DNA from: Elusimicrobiota bacterium
GTDB taxonomy: Bacteria; CG03; SLGR01
Direction: 5' to 3'
DNA: 64,000 nucleotides
NCBI GenBank assembly: GCA_003553445.1
Contig: PWEK01000094.1
Location: forward strand, 1 to 64,000
Translations under genes and position numbers: made by a program
Notes under the pieces: generated by a model
What the model was told of the DNA's origin: nothing
The model's database searches: none
The model's input: only the letters and a program-made list of their open reading frames with translations
Part shown: one piece after another, positions 9,193 through 18,233 of the stretch
Layout of the letters: each line of letters begins with the position of its first letter
Position numbering within the stretch: position 1 is the stretch's first letter

Positions 9193-11223
9193 TTACGCTT
9201 CTTTTTTTCTTTCAAATAACTTTTTTGCCTTTTTTGCTATAAATTCAGCAACAAGCTCATATTCAATCATAAGTTCCCACGGGGCGCCGCTTTCACCAAA
9301 CTTATCCTTTACTCCAACCATATCCATCACAAGTGGAGAATTGTAATTCTTTGAGGTATTTATCTCTCCTGCGACTATGTTTCCGAAACCGCCTATCTGA
9401 TGTTCTTCAACTGTAATGACTGCACCGGTCTCCTCTGCAGCGCGCATTACCCCCTTTCTGTCCAAGGGCTTTACCGTATGCATGTCTAAAACCCTTGTTT
9501 CAATGCCGTATTCCTCTTTTAATATCCAGGCAGCCCTCATAGCTTCAGGAACCATCGGGCCGCATGCTATAAGAGACAGGTCTTCTTTTTCATTTTCATA
9601 TTCACTTGAAAGAGACCATTCAAAAGCATCAATGAAATTATCTTTCTCCCCCCGGAACCTTACAACATTTGCCTCCCCGAGTTTAAAAGGGGTCTCTTCC
9701 GTACAGACACAGGCGGTTGCCTCCCGGGCATAGCGGATTAAGGCCGGACCGTCTTTGTAAGCAACAGCCTTTGTGATTTTATATGTTTCAACAGCATCAC
9801 ACGGCACTGTTACCGTCATATTAGGCAGATAATTTGTTACAGCTATTTCTTCCAGCGCCTGATGAGTTGCTCCGTCCGCGCCTACCAGAAGCCCACCGTG
9901 AGCTCCCGCAATTTTCACATTAAAATTATTGTAGCAGACTGTGGTTCTTATCTGTTCCCAAGCCCTTCCCGTAGCAAAAACCCCGAAAGAACCGGCAAAA
10001 GAAATCTTACCTTCCTTAGCAAATCCCGAGGCAACCTGAATCATATTAGCCTCAGCTACACCTACACTGAAAAACCTTTTTTCTCTCTCCGGATTATTCT
10101 TATAAAAATGGTCCATTCTTATTGAACTCGTAATATCAGCCCCGTGAGCAACAAGACTGGTGTCTTCTCCTATTTCCTCCAGGGCTTTTCCGAAACCATT
10201 CCGTGTAGCATTCATCTCTGCCTTCATATTTTCAGATTTATTCCACCAGTACTCTTTTGAAAACGAAGGCAGTTTTTTCTGGATTTTCTCATCCACTTTT
10301 CTCTGATAATCCTCTGCAATCTTAAAAAATCTGTCAACTTCTCTCTCGTCTATATCGTAGCCTATATCCTGCAGCGCTATCTCCAGAGACTCCTCTCCAA
10401 TCCGGCCATCTTTTGGTGCGATACCATGGTAACCCACCGCGTGCTCGGCATATGAAACCCCTTTTCCTTTTATTGTATCAGCGATAATTACCGTCGGGTG
10501 ACCCTTGAAATTTTTAGCGGCTTCAAAAGACTCCAGTATCTCTTCCATATTGTGTCCGTCTATCTCTATCACGTTCCAGCAGAATGATTTGTATTTTTCC
10601 GCCAGTGAAGAAAGGCACATAACCTCTTCCGTCATCCCATCGATCTGAAGTTTATTGTGGTCAATTATCGCCACAAGGTTATCCAGCTTGTAATGAGCCG
10701 CGCACATAACAGCTTCCCACACGGAACCCTCATCCTGTTCCCCGTCTCCCATGATGCAGAAGCTCCTGTAATTTTTACCCTCGAGTCGCGCATTGAGGGC
10801 GCTTCCCACGGCAACGCCAAGTCCATGCCCGAGCGAACCGCTGGAAAACTCCACCCCCTTAACTTTTTTACTGTTGGGATGACCTTCAAATGGCGAACCG
10901 AATTTCCTCAGTGTCATCATCTTTTCAACAGGGAAATACCCGGCCACCCCTAAAGCTGAATATAAAGCCGGGGCTTTATGGCCGGCTGACCAGAATATCC
11001 TGTCTCTGTCCTCCCACCCTGGGTTATTCGGGTCATGAACCGCCACATTTAAATACAGCGCTGAGGCCATATCCATTATTGAAAGTGATCCCCCCGGGTG
11101 TCCCGATCCGGCTGCAGTAATTGCAATCATGTTATAAGCCCGCATCTCTTTTGCTTTTTCAATAAGCTCGTCTTTTTTATATTTTTTTACTACTCTACCT
11201 GATATAGAATCAACTATAGGCAT
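9193..11223 (-). CDS. tkt: Transketolase
   Basis: SGHPGGSLS, GHAPALY-type motif, GDGEQDEGSVWEA, HNKLQIDG; full-length single chain. Confidence 0.94.
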   Translation of the reverse strand: MPIVDSISGRVVKKYKKDELIEKAKEMRAYNMIAITAAGSGHPGGSLSIMDMASALYLNVAVHDPNNPGWEDRDRIFWSAGHKAPALYSALGVAGYFPVEKMMTLRKFGSPFEGHPNSKKVKGVEFSSGSLGHGLGVAVGSALNARLEGKNYRSFCIMGDGEQDEGSVWEAVMCAAHYKLDNLVAIIDHNKLQIDGMTEEVMCLSSLAEKYKSFCWNVIEIDGHNMEEILESFEAAKNFKGHPTVIIADTIKGKGVSYAEHAVGYHGIAPKDGRIGEESLEIALQDIGYDIDEREVDRFFKIAEDYQRKVDEKIQKKLPSFSKEYWWNKSENMKAEMNATRNGFGKALEEIGEDTSLVAHGADITSSIRMDHFYKNNPEREKRFFSVGVAEANMIQVASGFAKEGKISFAGSFGVFATGRAWEQIRTTVCYNNFNVKIAGAHGGLLVGADGATHQALEEIAVTNYLPNMTVTVPCDAVETYKITKAVAYKDGPALIRYAREATACVCTEETPFKLGEANVVRFRGEKDNFIDAFEWSLSSEYENEKEDLSLIACGPMVPEAMRAAWILKEEYGIETRVLDMHTVKPLDRKGVMRAAEETGAVITVEEHQIGGFGNIVAGEINTSKNYNSPLVMDMVGVKDKFGESGAPWELMIEYELVAEFIAKKAKKLFERKKEA

Positions 11224-11303
11224 TTTTCCTCCCGTGTACTTAATTATGTATACTTTTTCATCGAATTTTCAGATTTAACTTTTACAAAATTATTATAAAC
11301 TTA

Positions 11304-11681
11304 TCAAGAAGAAGAAAGTTTCTCTTCAATCTGCTTAAGCAGCGAATGGGAATCAAAGGGTTTCACCACATAACCGCTTGCGCCTGCCCTCAGACCCTTC
11401 ATTACTTCCATTTCCTGACCCAACGCCGAAAGCATTATTATTTCTATGCCCGAGGTTTCTGGGTTTGTCTTTATCTTTTCCGTTGCCTTAATGCCATCCA
11501 TCCGCGGCATCATAACGTCCATTAATATTAAATCCGGCATTTCTTCAGTCACCTTCTCAACCGCGGCTTCACCGTTTTTGCTGCTCACTACAGTATATCC
11601 ATTTCTTTTCAGCATAAAGGTCAATAATTTTACAGTTGTATCGTCATCCTCAACAAGCATTATCTTTCTTTTACTTATCAT
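11304..11681 (-). CDS. Receiver-only response regulator (CheY-like)
   Basis: MLVEDDDTT, PDLILMDVMMPRMDG, receiver fold with no output domain; start at MISKRK. Confidence 0.88.
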   Translation of the reverse strand: MISKRKIMLVEDDDTTVKLLTFMLKRNGYTVVSSKNGEAAVEKVTEEMPDLILMDVMMPRMDGIKATEKIKTNPETSGIEIIMLSALGQEMEVMKGLRAGASGYVVKPFDSHSLLKQIEEKLSSS

Positions 11682-13626
11682 TTTTTTTCTCTCCATCCGG
11701 ATTTTTATCCCGCAAGTATTTTCTATTCTTTACAGGAAGCAAAACATTTACCCTGGTCCCTGTTTTTTCCTTAGATTTAACCTCAATAGTTCCTCCATGC
11801 ACCTCAAATATACTCCGTGCAAGCGTAAGGCCGATTCCAATACCGTTAACGCTTCTTGTAACAGGATCCTCAAGCTGAAAAAATTCTTCAAAAATACGGC
11901 TGTTCATATCTTCATCTATTCCTATACCATTATCTTTAATTACTGTTTCAAAAAAATCCCCCCTGTGCTTCGTTTTTATGTTTATACTGCCTCCGATTTT
12001 GTTAAATTTCACAGCATTTGAAACCAGCTGCCTTACTGCTTTTTTTATTTTTTCTGCATCCACATAAACATCGCCAATTTTTCTGTCTTTTTTTATTGTG
12101 AATTTTATATTTTTCCTTTCCAGTTCATCCGAAAATTCACTGCAAACATCTTCTATGAGATTATTCCATTGAATTTTTTCTCTCTTAATCTCCAGATCAC
12201 CCTTTCTCAAACTTACAAAATCAATAATGCTGTCTATCTTCTCCCCCAGCAAACGGGCCGAATCCAGAATGTTTTTAAAGCAGCTCTTCTGCTCCTCGGT
12301 TAAATCCCCTGTTTGGCCCTCATACATCACTTCGGAAAATCCCTTTATGGTTGTAAGCGGGGTACGCAACTCATGAGATATTAAAGCGATGAAATTATTT
12401 TTCACCTCATTTAACTCCTTAAGCCTTACATTATCTTCCGTTATAACCGATATCATCCTGTTCCTTTCGATATATTCCGCTAAACGGCTGCTGTAAAGGG
12501 TTAATGTGTTTAGCTCATTTTGTGAAAAACTTTTACTTTTCTTCTTTATTCCTCCAATCATAAGGCCTTTTGTTTTTTCTCCTACTTTTGCGGGAACAAC
12601 AAATATCTTTCTGAAGGAAAGCTTATTGAAAACACTCATTATTTCATCCGGAGCATTAATATCCTTTGCAGCTTTTACACCATTGTTCTTACTTAAAAAC
12701 TCTTTTTTAAGCGCAGGCTTGTTTTCCATGCTGAACTTGCTGTCAAAACTTGAAAAAACATAGTTGAACAAACCGTTATTCAGCTCAAAGTAGGCAGCTT
12801 CACTTACTTTCATGACCCTTTTTATCTCAGCAAAAACCTCCCGGAAAGCGCCTTTGACATCGCCTGCAGCGAAAACCCTTACTGAAAGGTTATAAAGCGA
12901 TTTTAGTTCTTTTACCCTGTTTATCAATCTAATATTTGTTTTTGTAAGTTCATCGGCAGCAGTATCCACCTCCTGGCGTGTTTTACGGGTCATATTCTCC
13001 ATTTCCCGGCTTTTTGAAGAGTTTTCATACAGCTGCTGTATCTGCCGGCCTAAAGCAATGTAGTTACTGAATCCGCTGCCTTTAAATAACCTTCTGCTGC
13101 GGGCAGCTACTGATATTATACCAAATAAAAGCCTGCCTTCCATCATTGGAATATGAAGGACAGGCCCGCTTCCCGCAAACTCAAAACCGGCAGGGTGTTT
13201 TTCAGAAACCACCGGGTTTTCAAAACTTTCAATCTCTCTGCCGATATAATCATTTAAATTGTAAAAAGAGGCATCTTCTCCGCTCAAATCTCCCCTTGTG
13301 ATATGTAGGCGAAAACGCCCTTCGGGCTCCTTCAGCATTACCCAGGCGGCTTCGATTCCCTCCATTTCACATAACTCCTCTAAAATCACACCGGTTATTT
13401 TTTTTATACCGAAAATACTGGATGTGAAACTCATATTTGAACAGACTGTATTGAAAAGCTCTTTCCATTGCAGTTCCCTTAATATCTCCCGCTCCCAGAA
13501 TTTAAAGGCTATGAAAAGAACAATAAAGGCGACGAACGCCCCTGAAGCATACCGCCAATCCGCTAAATACCCTATCAAAGCGGCTGCGGTCAGAAAGATT
13601 ATAGTTAATGTTCTTTTTTTGCACAT
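11671..13626 (-). CDS. Membrane sensor histidine kinase with GAF-like regions
   Basis: Two N-terminal TM segments; FIALISHELRTPLTTIKGFSEV H-box; DNGIGIDEDMNSRIFEEFFQ and GIGIGLTLARSIFEVHGG. Confidence 0.9.
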   Translation of the reverse strand: MCKKRTLTIIFLTAAALIGYLADWRYASGAFVAFIVLFIAFKFWEREILRELQWKELFNTVCSNMSFTSSIFGIKKITGVILEELCEMEGIEAAWVMLKEPEGRFRLHITRGDLSGEDASFYNLNDYIGREIESFENPVVSEKHPAGFEFAGSGPVLHIPMMEGRLLFGIISVAARSRRLFKGSGFSNYIALGRQIQQLYENSSKSREMENMTRKTRQEVDTAADELTKTNIRLINRVKELKSLYNLSVRVFAAGDVKGAFREVFAEIKRVMKVSEAAYFELNNGLFNYVFSSFDSKFSMENKPALKKEFLSKNNGVKAAKDINAPDEIMSVFNKLSFRKIFVVPAKVGEKTKGLMIGGIKKKSKSFSQNELNTLTLYSSRLAEYIERNRMISVITEDNVRLKELNEVKNNFIALISHELRTPLTTIKGFSEVMYEGQTGDLTEEQKSCFKNILDSARLLGEKIDSIIDFVSLRKGDLEIKREKIQWNNLIEDVCSEFSDELERKNIKFTIKKDRKIGDVYVDAEKIKKAVRQLVSNAVKFNKIGGSINIKTKHRGDFFETVIKDNGIGIDEDMNSRIFEEFFQLEDPVTRSVNGIGIGLTLARSIFEVHGGTIEVKSKEKTGTRVNVLLPVKNRKYLRDKNPDGEKKNDK

Positions 13627-15635
13627 ATTGCTATATCAAGCATCAAATTCAATGCATCGCTCTCTTTAATCTTTTCACAGGGAAGCGTCTCATAGGGCAT
13701 TACCGCTTCATCCATCGCCTTGGATATCTCTTTTTTGAAGACAGATGAAGAAATACCCGAACCTTCGGGAGGCTCCAAACAGATTGCTATATCAACATCG
13801 TTATTATCGGCCAGATGCGCGAACTTGCTGAAATTAAGGTCTTTCTCCGAAGAGAACCTATGAGTAAACTGAGGAACAATATAAAAGTTAAACCTTTTCT
13901 GAGAAGCAAGTTTCTTTAATTTTTCAACAATATACATAAAAACATTATCCGTATTCACCGGAAGAAAATAAGCTGCTTTTATCTTTCTGATTTCCTTTTT
14001 TTTGTTACCGATTATCATATTTTCATATTTCTTTGAATCACCGGCCTCATCCTTTTCTCCCTTTCCAGTCTTTGGCTTTTCTTTTTCAGGTTCAACTTTA
14101 CTTATTTTTTCTTCTTTTTTTTCAGGAATTTCTTCTTTTTTCTCTTTTACCCCTGAATTCTGCCTGGGCGGGGGAGGATTGGAAGATGGCGGGTTCTCCT
14201 GCCTTTCATACTCTTTGCACCTGTCGCAATAAAATCTATCGTACTGCTTTATAAAACGCAACGGATATGAACACCTTCCGCAGAACCTTCCCACCTGGTT
14301 TTGCGGAGGGGGAGGCGGATATGGCTGCTGATGAGAAGGAAAACGCTGAGGACCCTGCTGCGCAAATTCCGCATAGACGCCGCAGTTTGAACAGTACCAC
14401 CTTTTATACTGGGGAACATATACCAGCGGAGACATACACATACTGCAATTATGCATAGTACCCTGCGAGCCTCCGGGCGGAGGCGGGGGAGGAGGAGGCG
14501 GAGGTGGCGGTTGTTGATTATATCCGTAAGACTGCTGGGGCTCCTGCCTGGGTTCGGGTTCGGGCCGGGGTTTTACTTTCGGCTTATCTGTCTCCGAATC
14601 CTCTTCATCTTCATCTGCGGGTATTATGTTTTTTATTATGTCTTTTATCAGATCAAGCGACATTTCCTCCTGGGAGAGATTCTTGTAAGCGCTTATACGG
14701 TTGATTATGCCCTCGAGTTCCCTTATGTTGGATGTCAGCCTTTCAGCTATATAATCGCTGATATCTTCGGAGAGCTTCAAGCCTGATTGCTGGGCTTTCC
14801 TGTTAAGTATGGCTTTTCTGGTCTCAAAATTAGGGGCCTTTATATCGGCGGTCAGCCCCCATTCAAAACGGGATTTCAACCTCTCCTCAAGTGTTACCAG
14901 CTTTTTAGGCGGCTTATCAGAGGTCATAACTATCTGCTTGCTTATCTCGTGCATACCGTTAAATATGTGGAAAAACTCCTCCTGGGTTGAATCTGACTGC
15001 TCAAGAAACTGAATATCATCAATTAAAAGCAAATCAACCTTCTTGTACCAATTTCTGACCTCTTTCAACCTGTTTTTTTCAATGCCTTCAACAACTTCGT
15101 TTATAAATTCCTGTGTGCTTATGTAAATTACATTTAACCGGGGGTGTTTATTCTTTACATAATTTCCAATTGCCTGCATCAAATGAGTTTTCCCCAGGCC
15201 AACCCCTCCGTAAATAAAAAGAGGGTTGTAATTTTTTCCGGGGCTTTCCGCCACGGCCTTACTCGCCGCATAAGTGAACCTCGTATTTGCCCCCACAACA
15301 AAAGAGTCGAAACTGTAGTTTTTATTAAGCTTGCTTGTAATACCATTTTCCGGCGCTTCATCAGATGAAGGAGCCTCTCCTTTTTTTCCGGCATAGTTCT
15401 TTGTTACTTTACTCAGCTGCATTTTCAGCTTATCAAGCAGTTCATCTTCTATGTCATATAAAAAAAGCGACCAGTCATATTTTTTTTCGGGTGATGGAAA
15501 AGGCCTGCTGCTTACTTTGCTTAACTTCTCTACTATTCTATCTATGTCTTTTTTGTCCCCGGCCAGATTGAGTTTATACCTTTTTCTGGATTTCGGAACC
15601 GGAGAATGTTCAAAATTATACTCTTTTAAAGCCAC
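13605..15635 (-). CDS. DnaA-like AAA+ ATPase lacking domain IV, with poly-Pro linker, two zinc ribbons and a novel C-terminal domain
   Basis: YSFDSFVVGANTRFTYAASKAVAESPG, GGVGLGKTHLMQAIGNYV, LLIDDIQFLE, RLKSRFEWGLTADI, SNIRELEGIINRI as in DnaA; then PPPPPPPPPPPP, CSMC-x14-CSNC-type and CGRC-x14-CDRC-type ribbons. Confidence 0.85.
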   Translation of the reverse strand: MALKEYNFEHSPVPKSRKRYKLNLAGDKKDIDRIVEKLSKVSSRPFPSPEKKYDWSLFLYDIEDELLDKLKMQLSKVTKNYAGKKGEAPSSDEAPENGITSKLNKNYSFDSFVVGANTRFTYAASKAVAESPGKNYNPLFIYGGVGLGKTHLMQAIGNYVKNKHPRLNVIYISTQEFINEVVEGIEKNRLKEVRNWYKKVDLLLIDDIQFLEQSDSTQEEFFHIFNGMHEISKQIVMTSDKPPKKLVTLEERLKSRFEWGLTADIKAPNFETRKAILNRKAQQSGLKLSEDISDYIAERLTSNIRELEGIINRISAYKNLSQEEMSLDLIKDIIKNIIPADEDEEDSETDKPKVKPRPEPEPRQEPQQSYGYNQQPPPPPPPPPPPPGGSQGTMHNCSMCMSPLVYVPQYKRWYCSNCGVYAEFAQQGPQRFPSHQQPYPPPPPQNQVGRFCGRCSYPLRFIKQYDRFYCDRCKEYERQENPPSSNPPPPRQNSGVKEKKEEIPEKKEEKISKVEPEKEKPKTGKGEKDEAGDSKKYENMIIGNKKKEIRKIKAAYFLPVNTDNVFMYIVEKLKKLASQKRFNFYIVPQFTHRFSSEKDLNFSKFAHLADNNDVDIAICLEPPEGSGISSSVFKKEISKAMDEAVMPYETLPCEKIKESDALNLMLDIAICAKKEH

Positions 15636-15645
15636 TTATCTGCCT

Positions 15646-16248
15646 TTATAATATAAAATCATTCCCAATATTTTTTAATACTTCCTTGTAATTTGATTCA
15701 AAATTCTTTTCAATCCGGTCTTTTCTGCATTTCAATTCCTTTAATTCCGAATTCTGCACACCTGATTCATTTACCGAACAGTTTATCATTCCGCCTGAAT
15801 AGGCCACCCTGGAAAATTCAAGAGCCATTTTTACATCCGTAATTATATTTTTCATTTTTCCCAGCGGGGATTTTAAAATTAATTTTGACAGTTTTTCCGC
15901 GGCAGAAGAGATATTAAGCGATACCTGAGCTGCTTCATACATAGCCTTGCTGAGGCCGCTTCCCTTTTTTTTGTAATTTTTAATTACGGATAAAAACTTT
16001 TCGCTATCCTGCTCTGCCAGCTCCATAGACTCCTCTCTAAGCTCAAGCAGCCCCTTTTCTAAATTGATTGACTCCGCATCTTCCGGATTCTTTTTAAGCA
16101 CCGCTATTCTAAGAGACATCAGCATTAGCGAGCATCCCAGCGCATTTGCCAGCCCTGCGGCATTCCCTCCTCCGGGAGTAGGTTTATCTGAAGAAAGAGA
16201 ATCAATATACTCTCTTATAGTTAACTTTTCCTGCATACGCTCCCGCAC
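15646..16248 (-). CDS. fchA: Cyclodeaminase/cyclohydrolase (FTCD_C family)
   Basis: YIDSLSSDKPTPGGGNAAGLANALGCSLMLM. Confidence 0.85.
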   Translation of the reverse strand: MRERMQEKLTIREYIDSLSSDKPTPGGGNAAGLANALGCSLMLMSLRIAVLKKNPEDAESINLEKGLLELREESMELAEQDSEKFLSVIKNYKKKGSGLSKAMYEAAQVSLNISSAAEKLSKLILKSPLGKMKNIITDVKMALEFSRVAYSGGMINCSVNESGVQNSELKELKCRKDRIEKNFESNYKEVLKNIGNDFIL

Positions 16249-16913
16249 TTAATGATATTTATTGAAGATGACGTTCCTATCCTGTCAGCTCCTGCATTTA
16301 TTAACCCCCTTGCCTGTTCTGCTGTTCTTATTCCTCCGGAAGCCTTTATCTTTACCCGAGGAGACAGGACATTTCTGATAATTTCTATGTCTTTAACTGT
16401 CGCTCCCCGAGTGCCGTATCCTGTAGATGTTTTAACATAGTCAGCTCCCGCTTCCTCTGCTATCACGCTTGCTCTTTCTATCAGTTTTTCATCCAGCAGA
16501 GAGGTTTCGATAATCACTTTCAATACCTTACCGGGAATTTTCTTTCTTACCTCTTCAATGTCCTTTCTTGCCTGAGTATACCTTTCTGACTTTAAATAGC
16601 CGATATTAGCAACCATGTCTATTTCATCTGCGCCGTCCTCAACGGCATTATGCGACTCATGGGCTTTCACATCCGAAACTGAGCCGCCGAGAGGAAAGCC
16701 GCACACAGAAACAACTCTTATACGGCTTTTTTTAAGAAGTTTAAAAGCTAAAGAAACATAAGCCGGACTTACACAAACAGCCGCAAATTTATATTTTTCC
16801 GCCTGGATGCATATGCGTCTTATGTCATTCTCGCCCGCATCAGCTTTCAGAAGAGTGTGCTCAATATGCTTTGCAATATCTGCATTTTTTTTATTCAATA
16901 TCCTCATCCTCAA
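16221..16913 (-). CDS. deoC: Deoxyribose-phosphate aldolase
   Basis: IEHTLLKADA, VSVCGFPLGG, DEIDMVANIGYL, VKTSTGYGTRGATV, IKASGGIRT. Confidence 0.93.
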   Translation of the reverse strand: MRMRILNKKNADIAKHIEHTLLKADAGENDIRRICIQAEKYKFAAVCVSPAYVSLAFKLLKKSRIRVVSVCGFPLGGSVSDVKAHESHNAVEDGADEIDMVANIGYLKSERYTQARKDIEEVRKKIPGKVLKVIIETSLLDEKLIERASVIAEEAGADYVKTSTGYGTRGATVKDIEIIRNVLSPRVKIKASGGIRTAEQARGLINAGADRIGTSSSINIIKCGSVCRKS

Positions 16914-17340
16914 GTTTCATCATAAATTCAATCCGCCTGTTATGGCGTCCGCCTTCAAATTCGGAATTTAAAAATTTTTCTACAATTTCCTCGGCATATT
17001 TTTTCCCTGTATAATCAGCGCCTATACATACTATATTTGCATTATTATGGCGAACCGTGATTTCGGCGTCCCTGGGCTCCCTGGCAAGGGCAGCCCGTAT
17101 GCCTTTAACCTTATTTGCAGCCATACACATCCCCAGACCGCTTCCGCAAATAAGGATACCTTTTCTTACCCTTCCGTTGGAAACAGCATCCGAAACCTTT
17201 TTTGCATACTTTGGATAATCAACCGAATCCCCGCTTTGAGCCCCAAAATCACAAACCTCGTGCCCGGAAGATTCAAGAGAAGACTTTAATGCTTCCTTAA
17301 GTTTAAAACCCCTGTGATCAGAACCAATCGCTATTTTCAC
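16891..17340 (-). CDS. rpiB: Ribose-5-phosphate isomerase B
   Basis: IAIGSDHRGFKLKE, DYPKYAKKV, GILICGSGLGMCMAANKVKGIRAAL. Confidence 0.94.
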   Translation of the reverse strand: MKIAIGSDHRGFKLKEALKSSLESSGHEVCDFGAQSGDSVDYPKYAKKVSDAVSNGRVRKGILICGSGLGMCMAANKVKGIRAALAREPRDAEITVRHNNANIVCIGADYTGKKYAEEIVEKFLNSEFEGGRHNRRIEFMMKLEDEDIE

Positions 17341-17366
17341 CTAAACCCTCCACTGTATTTCATATT

Positions 17367-18128
17367 TCATTTTTCTGCCGCTTCTTTTATGATAGAATAA
17401 AATGAATCAGCATCAAGACTCGCGCCTCCGACGAGGCCCCCGTCAACATTCTTTTTCTCCAGCAGCGATCCCGCATTTGCCGGCTTCATACTTCCTCCGT
17501 ACAGTATCCTGATTTTTTCGGCTGTTTCTCCGGAAGACAATTCGGAGATGGTCTCCCTAACGAATTTATGAGCCTCCTCAGCCTGCTCGGGCGTAGCCGT
17601 CTTTCCAGTTCCAATTGCCCATACGGGCTCATACGCCACTGTAACAGCGCTCCACTCTTTTGATGTTAACCCGGAAAAACCGACAGACAGTTGTTTTTTC
17701 AACACATCAAATGTTTCCTCATTTTCCCTTTCTTCAAGAGATTCCCCGATGCAGACTACCGGTTTCAGCGATGAATGAATTGCTGCCTTTAGTTTTTTGT
17801 TAACCAGCTCATCCGTACACCCAAAATACTGCCTTCTCTCTGAATGCCCGATTATCACGCTGTCACATCCGATTTCTTTTAACATTCCGGCAGATATTTC
17901 TCCTGTATAAGCTCCCGATGCCTCATGGTGCATATTCTGCGCAGCAAGAAATATTTTGGAACCCCTTACACACTTGCTTGCCTCATCAAGAGCTGTATAA
18001 GGCGGGGCCACCATTATATCAGCCTTATCCACACTCTCCACCTTATCTTTCAACGATCTGATAAGATCTGCAGCCTCTCCCTTTGTCTTGTTCATTTTCC
18101 AGTTTCCCGCAATTAATGGTTTTCTCAT
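17367..18128 (-). CDS. tpiA: Triosephosphate isomerase
   Basis: LIAGNWKMNKT, VIIGHSERRQYF, YEPVWAIGTGKTATPEQA, YGGSMKPANA. Confidence 0.96.
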   Translation of the reverse strand: MRKPLIAGNWKMNKTKGEAADLIRSLKDKVESVDKADIMVAPPYTALDEASKCVRGSKIFLAAQNMHHEASGAYTGEISAGMLKEIGCDSVIIGHSERRQYFGCTDELVNKKLKAAIHSSLKPVVCIGESLEERENEETFDVLKKQLSVGFSGLTSKEWSAVTVAYEPVWAIGTGKTATPEQAEEAHKFVRETISELSSGETAEKIRILYGGSMKPANAGSLLEKKNVDGGLVGGASLDADSFYSIIKEAAEK

Positions 18129-18233
18129 TATTTCCTCCGTTATTCCGTCTGTTTTCCTCTATCCTTTAGTTTTCTTAAAAACCCTAAAATTTAGAGTTTA
18201 TCAACATTAAATTTACCCGTCAACCTATTCCAG

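Noticed and set aside
14482-14517. Poly-proline codon run in the DnaA-like gene as a simple-sequence expansion error
   Set aside because: The twelve proline codons use mixed CCN codons in an intact frame, so a pure repeat slippage artefact is unlikely.
14451-14786. Plus-strand ORFs with Gly/Arg-rich sequence opposite the DnaA-like gene
   Set aside because: Antisense shadow of the poly-proline and linker coding region; no independent support.
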